64,000 nucleotides of DNA, taken from Anaerostipes sp. Its GTDB lineage: Bacteria; Bacillota; Clostridia; Lachnospirales; Lachnospiraceae. Position numbers and translations under genes: made by a program. The notes under the pieces were generated by a model that worked only from the letters and a program-made list of their open reading frames with translations, was not told the origin of the DNA and did not search any database. Location: contig JAQWFL010000012.1 in NCBI GenBank assembly GCA_028704435.1, positions 1 to 64,000 of the forward strand, given 5' to 3'. Below, piece by piece: positions 59,797-64,000 of this stretch; position 1 is the first letter of the stretch; every line of letters begins with the position of its first letter.

Positions 59797-62484
59797 GTGG
59801 AGATACAAAGACCCAAGCCAGAGGAAATATTGGAGCATATTCAAAGTGAACAGGAAAAGATAACAAAAGGAAAATTGAAAATATTTTTTGGATATGCGGC
59901 AGGGGTAGGTAAAACCTATGCCATGTTAAAAGAAGCCAGTGAAAAAAAAGCAAAAGGAATTGATATTGTATGTGGATATATAGAGCCTCATATGCGTCCA
60001 GATACAATGCAGTTAATAGAGGGGATGGAAGTGATTCCTGTCAAGCAGGTGAAGCATCAGCAAATGATCCTTGAGGAAATGGATTTAGATGGGATATTAC
60101 GCAGAAAACCACAGATTGTGTTAGTAGATGAATTTGCACACACCAATGCAGCAGGAAGTCGCCATGAGAAAAGATATCAGGATGTAAAAGAACTCCTATA
60201 TGCAGGAATTGATGTATATACAACTGTAAATGTGCAGCATATTGAAAGCTTCTGTGATATTGTGGCATCGATTACAGAGATTAGAGTAAAAGAAAGAATC
60301 CCAGATCGGGTATTTGATCTTGCGGATGAAGTACAGTTGGTGGATGTAGAGCCATCAGTGTTAATTCATCGGTTGAAGGAGGGGAAAATATATAAAATAC
60401 CTCAGGCAAAAAAAGCACTTCAGCATTTTTTTACAGAGGAAAAGTTGACAGCATTGCGGGAACTGGCACTTCGAAGAACGGTAGTCCGTATTAATTGGCA
60501 ATCGGAAAAAGCAAAAAAAAGAAGTGGACATGAATATTTTACTGAAGAAAAAATTATGGTTGGAATATCAGCATCTCCGTCCAGTGAGAGAAGTATACGT
60601 ACTGCGGCCAGACTGGCTCAGGCTTTTGATGGTGTTTTTATAGGGTTGTATGTAGAACCTCCTGATTTTGAAAATTTAGGGCAAGAAGACCAAAAACGTC
60701 TTGAGAGCAATATTCGTCTGGCGCAGCAGCTAGGTGCAAAAATTGAAACCATATGTGGAGAAGACATACCATTTATTATGGCAGAGTATGCAAGGACCTC
60801 TGGGATTTCAAAATTAGTAATTGGAAGAAGTAATGTAAAGAGAAGATTTATCCCGCGGGCAACTTTTGTAGAAAGGCTCACCATGTTAGCTCCTGATTTG
60901 GACATTTACGTGATACCCGATGGTCCGGCTAGTTATCGATCTAAAATTTCCAGGAGGGAAACAATAGAAAAAGTATCTTGGAAAGACATTGTAAAATCTC
61001 TAGGAATTCTTGCAATTGCAACGATAATCAGTCTTTGTTTTTATTACATGGGATTTACAGAGGCTAACATTATTATTGTTTACATACTAGGGGTTATGAT
61101 TTCCGGCATTACTATTTCTAATCGAATGATTACCTTTTGTTTGTCCATTTTCAGTGTGATTATTTTTAATTTTTTATTTACGGAACCGAGATTTTCACTA
61201 CAAGCATATGATTCGGGATATCCCGTTACGTTTTTTATTACTTTTTTGGCTGCACTCATTTCTAGCAATCTTGCATTGAAGATGAAACTTCAGGCAAAGG
61301 AACTGGCGAAAGTGGCTTACCGTACCAAGGTCATATTAGATACCAATCAATTATTGCAGGATGAAAAGGATATGGATGGTATTGGGAAAATCATATCGGA
61401 TCAATTGTCAAAATTATTAAACCGTGATATTGTATTTTATAAGGCAGAAAATAATGTCCTGTTAGAACCAGAGGTAACCTTAACACAGGAAACTTCAAAC
61501 GGGGATGTATACGTAACAAATAGTGAACAGGCGGTTGCAGCCTGGGTATATAAAAATCGAAAAAGGGCAGGTGCATCCACTGGAACATTTGGAAATGCCC
61601 AGTGCTATTATCTGGCGATTCGAAATGAAAAAGAAGTATATGGGGTTATTGCAATTGCAATGAAGTCAAAGGATAGTCTGGCTGCATTTGAAAGCAACTT
61701 ATTATTTGCAGTCTTGTCAGAGGCTGCGGCAGCAATGGAGAGAGAAACACTAAGGCACAGTGAAGAAAAAGCTACGGAACAGGCCAATAGCGAGAAACTT
61801 AGAGCCAATCTTCTGCGTTCTATTTCCCACGACTTAAGAACACCCCTGACTAGCATTTCTGGTAATGCAGATATGTTACTTAGGAATGAATTTGATGAAG
61901 AAAGCAGAAGGAAAATATGCACAGATATGTATGATGATTCTATGTGGCTTATAAATCTGGTTGAGAATCTTCTATCTGTTACTAGAATCGAAGATGGCAC
62001 CATGGCAATTAAAATGCACGCAGAAATGCTGGAAGATATCATTGAAGAAGCATTAAAGCATATTAATAGGAAATCCACAAAATATCATATTGAATTAATG
62101 ATGGAAGATGAGATGCAACTGGTAAAAGTAGATTCTAGATTGATTGTGCAGGTTATAATTAATCTGGTAGACAATGCAATTAAATATACTCCAGTTGGAA
62201 GCAGTATTTTGATTCAGACGAGAAAAACAAGTGGAATGGTTTCCGTCGAAGTGTCGGATAATGGTCCAGGAATAGATGTAGAAGATAAAGAAAAGATATT
62301 TGATATGTTCTATACTTCAAATGCAGCAGTTGCAGATTCTAGTCGAAGCCTTGGTCTGGGACTTGCATTATGCAAATCCATTGTAAGTGCACATGGAGGA
62401 ACCATAGATGTGGTTGACAATACACCAAGTGGAGCCATATTTCGATTTACATTAATACCAGAGGAGGTGACAATACATGAATAA
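59797..62484 (+). CDS. kdpD: KdpD sensor kinase
   Basis: An 895-aa potassium/turgor sensor. Order: KdpD N-domain (about 20-230) with Walker A GYAAGVGKTYAML and LVDEFAHTNAAGS, USP domain (about 245-370), four helices (about 395-490), a GAF-like region, HisKA with phospho-His678 in SISHDLRTPLTS, and HATPase with NLVDNAIKYTP, VSDNGPGID and SLGLGLALCKSIV. I favour GTG 59797 with GAGAGGAA 9 nt before; GTG 59788 is an alternative. It overlaps kdpE by 8 nt. Full length, a normal complete KdpD. Confidence 0.95.
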   Translation: MEIQRPKPEEILEHIQSEQEKITKGKLKIFFGYAAGVGKTYAMLKEASEKKAKGIDIVCGYIEPHMRPDTMQLIEGMEVIPVKQVKHQQMILEEMDLDGILRRKPQIVLVDEFAHTNAAGSRHEKRYQDVKELLYAGIDVYTTVNVQHIESFCDIVASITEIRVKERIPDRVFDLADEVQLVDVEPSVLIHRLKEGKIYKIPQAKKALQHFFTEEKLTALRELALRRTVVRINWQSEKAKKRSGHEYFTEEKIMVGISASPSSERSIRTAARLAQAFDGVFIGLYVEPPDFENLGQEDQKRLESNIRLAQQLGAKIETICGEDIPFIMAEYARTSGISKLVIGRSNVKRRFIPRATFVERLTMLAPDLDIYVIPDGPASYRSKISRRETIEKVSWKDIVKSLGILAIATIISLCFYYMGFTEANIIIVYILGVMISGITISNRMITFCLSIFSVIIFNFLFTEPRFSLQAYDSGYPVTFFITFLAALISSNLALKMKLQAKELAKVAYRTKVILDTNQLLQDEKDMDGIGKIISDQLSKLLNRDIVFYKAENNVLLEPEVTLTQETSNGDVYVTNSEQAVAAWVYKNRKRAGASTGTFGNAQCYYLAIRNEKEVYGVIAIAMKSKDSLAAFESNLLFAVLSEAAAAMERETLRHSEEKATEQANSEKLRANLLRSISHDLRTPLTSISGNADMLLRNEFDEESRRKICTDMYDDSMWLINLVENLLSVTRIEDGTMAIKMHAEMLEDIIEEALKHINRKSTKYHIELMMEDEMQLVKVDSRLIVQVIINLVDNAIKYTPVGSSILIQTRKTSGMVSVEVSDNGPGIDVEDKEKIFDMFYTSNAAVADSSRSLGLGLALCKSIVSAHGGTIDVVDNTPSGAIFRFTLIPEEVTIHE

Positions 62485-63193
62485 TAATTTAATTTTGATT
62501 GTAGAAGATGATGTTGCCATTCGAAATCTAATTGGAACAGCATTGGCAACAGAAGATTATAAATATCATGTGGCAGTGAATGGGGCACAGGCGATTATAG
62601 AGGCATCTACTAGTCAGCCGGATATTATATTGTTGGATTTAGGGCTGCCAGATATGGATGGGGTAGCTGTAATTGAAAAAATAAGAAGCTGGTCAAAGGT
62701 ATCAATTATAGTTATTACAGCAAGAAGTGAAGATAAAGACAAAATAGAGGCACTTGATGCAGGGGGAGATGATTATCTGACAAAACCCTTTTCCACCACA
62801 GAATTACTGGCAAGGATCCGAAGTACTTGTCGTAGAATTTCTTACTTGAAAGAGGCTATGAATCATGAAAGTTCCATATTTGTTAATGGAACTTTAAAGG
62901 TTGATTATTCTCTTCAGTGTGCTTATGTAGGAGAAGAAGAACTACATCTCACACCAACAGAATATAAAATTCTATATTTGTTGTCTCAAAATGTTGGGAG
63001 AGTTTTAACCCATGCGTATCTTACCAAGGAAATATGGGGAAGTACATTTGAAAGTGACATTGCTTCTTTGAGAGTGCATGTAGCAACTCTAAGAAAAAAG
63101 ATAGAAAAATTATCTAGATGTGAGACGAGTATTAAGACCCATATTGGAGTGGGATATTGCATGATTAAGCAGGAAGGAGGGGCGTCTCTATAA
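62477..63193 (+). CDS. kdpE: KdpE response regulator
   Basis: A 238-aa OmpR-type regulator: receiver with phospho-Asp54 in IILLDLGLPDMDG, Asp pair at VEDDVA, Lys in TKPFSTTELL, and winged helix (about 135-238, SLRVHVATLRKKI and HIGVGYCM). ATG 62477 follows GAGGAGGTGA and overlaps kdpD. With KdpD it turns on kdpFABC when K+ is low. No kdpE box was assigned. Confidence 0.95.
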   Translation: MNNNLILIVEDDVAIRNLIGTALATEDYKYHVAVNGAQAIIEASTSQPDIILLDLGLPDMDGVAVIEKIRSWSKVSIIVITARSEDKDKIEALDAGGDDYLTKPFSTTELLARIRSTCRRISYLKEAMNHESSIFVNGTLKVDYSLQCAYVGEEELHLTPTEYKILYLLSQNVGRVLTHAYLTKEIWGSTFESDIASLRVHVATLRKKIEKLSRCETSIKTHIGVGYCMIKQEGGASL

Positions 63194-63279
63194 GATTTAT
63201 TTGGAAGTGAAGAGGGAATGCACCAAAGGCTCATTTGTGTTAAAATATAATCACTAAAAAATTTGAAAGAGGAAGAGTA

Positions 63280-64000
63280 ATGATTTATAACAATGTACTA
63301 GAAGCCATAGGACATACACCTATGATTCGCTTAAATCATATGACAGAAGATAATAGTGCCCAAATTCTTGTGAAGTTTGAGGCTGTGAATATAGGCGGTT
63401 CTATTAAAACCAGGACAGCATTAGGTATGATTGAAGCTGCGATAAAACAGGGAAAGATTCATAAAGATACAATTATAGTAGAACCAACCAGCGGGAATCA
63501 AGGAATCGGGCTGGCTTTGATTGGTGCAGTCAAAGGATATGAAACTAGAATCATTATGCCAGATTCAGTAAGTGAAGAACGAATGAAATTAGTGCAGCAG
63601 TATGGGGCAAAGGTTATACGTATTCATGATGATGGAGATATTGGGGAATGCATTAAAAAATGTATGAAAACAGCACTGGATATGCAAAAGAGCAATCCAA
63701 ATATATTTGTTCCCCAGCAGTTTACTAATTCAGCGAATGTCAAAGCACAGTATGAGGGGACTGCCAGAGAGATTTTAGAACAGGTGGATATTCCAATTGA
63801 TGGATACTGTTCTGGAATTGGAACCGGAGGAACTATTACTGGTGTTGGGGAGCGACTAAAGGAAGTTTATCCAGAGATTGAGATTTGGGCTTTAGAGCCA
63901 GAGAATGCTGCTTTGTTTTCTGGAGGAGCCGTTGGAACACATATGCAGATGGGAATTGGCGATGGAGTGGTTCCTGATATTTTGGATCAAGAAATTTACA
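63280..64000 (+). CDS. Cysteine synthase-like PLP enzyme (partial)
   Basis: A PLP-dependent O-acetylserine (thiol)-lyase family protein running off the right edge (240 codons seen). IGHTPMIRLN at the start, the PLP Lys in GGSIKTRTALGM, phosphate loop EPTSGNQGIGLAL and GIGTGGTITGVGE match. The usual sequence is SGNTG; here it is SGNQG, and SVKDR is SIKTR, so the enzyme may be a side branch (cystathionine or other beta-substitution). ATG 63280 follows AAGAGGAAGAG. It is 87 nt after kdpE and may be a separate unit. Confidence 0.85.
   Translation, partial: MIYNNVLEAIGHTPMIRLNHMTEDNSAQILVKFEAVNIGGSIKTRTALGMIEAAIKQGKIHKDTIIVEPTSGNQGIGLALIGAVKGYETRIIMPDSVSEERMKLVQQYGAKVIRIHDDGDIGECIKKCMKTALDMQKSNPNIFVPQQFTNSANVKAQYEGTAREILEQVDIPIDGYCSGIGTGGTITGVGERLKEVYPEIEIWALEPENAALFSGGAVGTHMQMGIGDGVVPDILDQEIY

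Noticed and set aside
61608-62078. A 156-residue minus-strand frame inside kdpD
   Set aside because: Ser/Leu-rich reverse of the kinase region, no support.

Overview
The window looks like the chromosome of a low-GC, anaerobic, Gram-positive gut-type Firmicute, most likely Lachnospiraceae or a close clostridial relative. Pointers are the AT-rich codon use, strong AGGAGG ribosome sites, signal peptides and lipoboxes of Gram-positive type, a SEC-C-tailed methionine aminopeptidase, a Csp-like subtilase, DUF3793, a FeoA-FeoA-FeoB iron operon with its small cysteine-rich partner, and a complete clostridial-style kdp operon. The species assignment is inference; no rRNA or marker gene is present to settle it.

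Layout. 0-5.4 kb: a secreted glucosaminidase, an amino-acid permease, an EamA and a MATE exporter, and tRNA-Leu. 5.4-13.5 kb: a sulphur and gamma-glutamyl block (MetQ lipoprotein, TcyP-type cystine symporter, SGNH esterase, class II amidotransferase, two unrelated glutamate-cysteine ligases, LuxS, a radical SAM protein). 13.5-23 kb: carbohydrate uptake, with a LacI regulator divergent from a GpdQ-like phosphodiesterase and an MHS transporter, then an RpiR regulator, GH4 6-phosphoglycosidase, mutarotase and PTS EIICBA. 23-28 kb: an Rpn-type nuclease, a YjbR protein, a two-component system and two paralogous exported proteins. 28-33.3 kb: DtxR regulator, feoA-feoA-feoB, a short Fur-like protein, DUF3793, flavodoxin and DUF2325, tied together by four copies of an AGTTAG-N6-CTAAC palindrome. 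33.4-38.7 kb: PucR regulator with a polar amino-acid ABC transporter and a class III aminotransferase. 38.7-49.7 kb: mostly housekeeping (endonuclease IV, MBL hydrolase, phosphoesterase, Maf, DegV, LysR-YeiH pair, ThrE-type exporter, NUDIX, MetAP, subtilase).

49.7-54.7 kb is the clearest accessory island. It carries a complete Gabija anti-phage system (GajA OLD-type nuclease plus GajB UvrD-like helicase) between perfect 21-bp direct repeats, next to a frameshifted subtilase tail, a broken rhuM gene and a possible recombinase scrap. 54.7-63.2 kb is a kdp potassium operon with an unusual first gene (a cysteine-tailed TPR protein) whose ribosome site can be sequestered in a hairpin, then kdpF, A, B, C, D, E. 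The window ends inside a cysteine-synthase-like gene.

Best candidates for something not well described: the gamma-glutamyl thiol cluster at 8.5-12.6 kb, the repeat-bounded Gabija unit, the RBS-masking leader and TPR gene of kdp, the DtxR-type regulon motif, and a 45-nt dispersed hairpin with a compensatory base-pair change.
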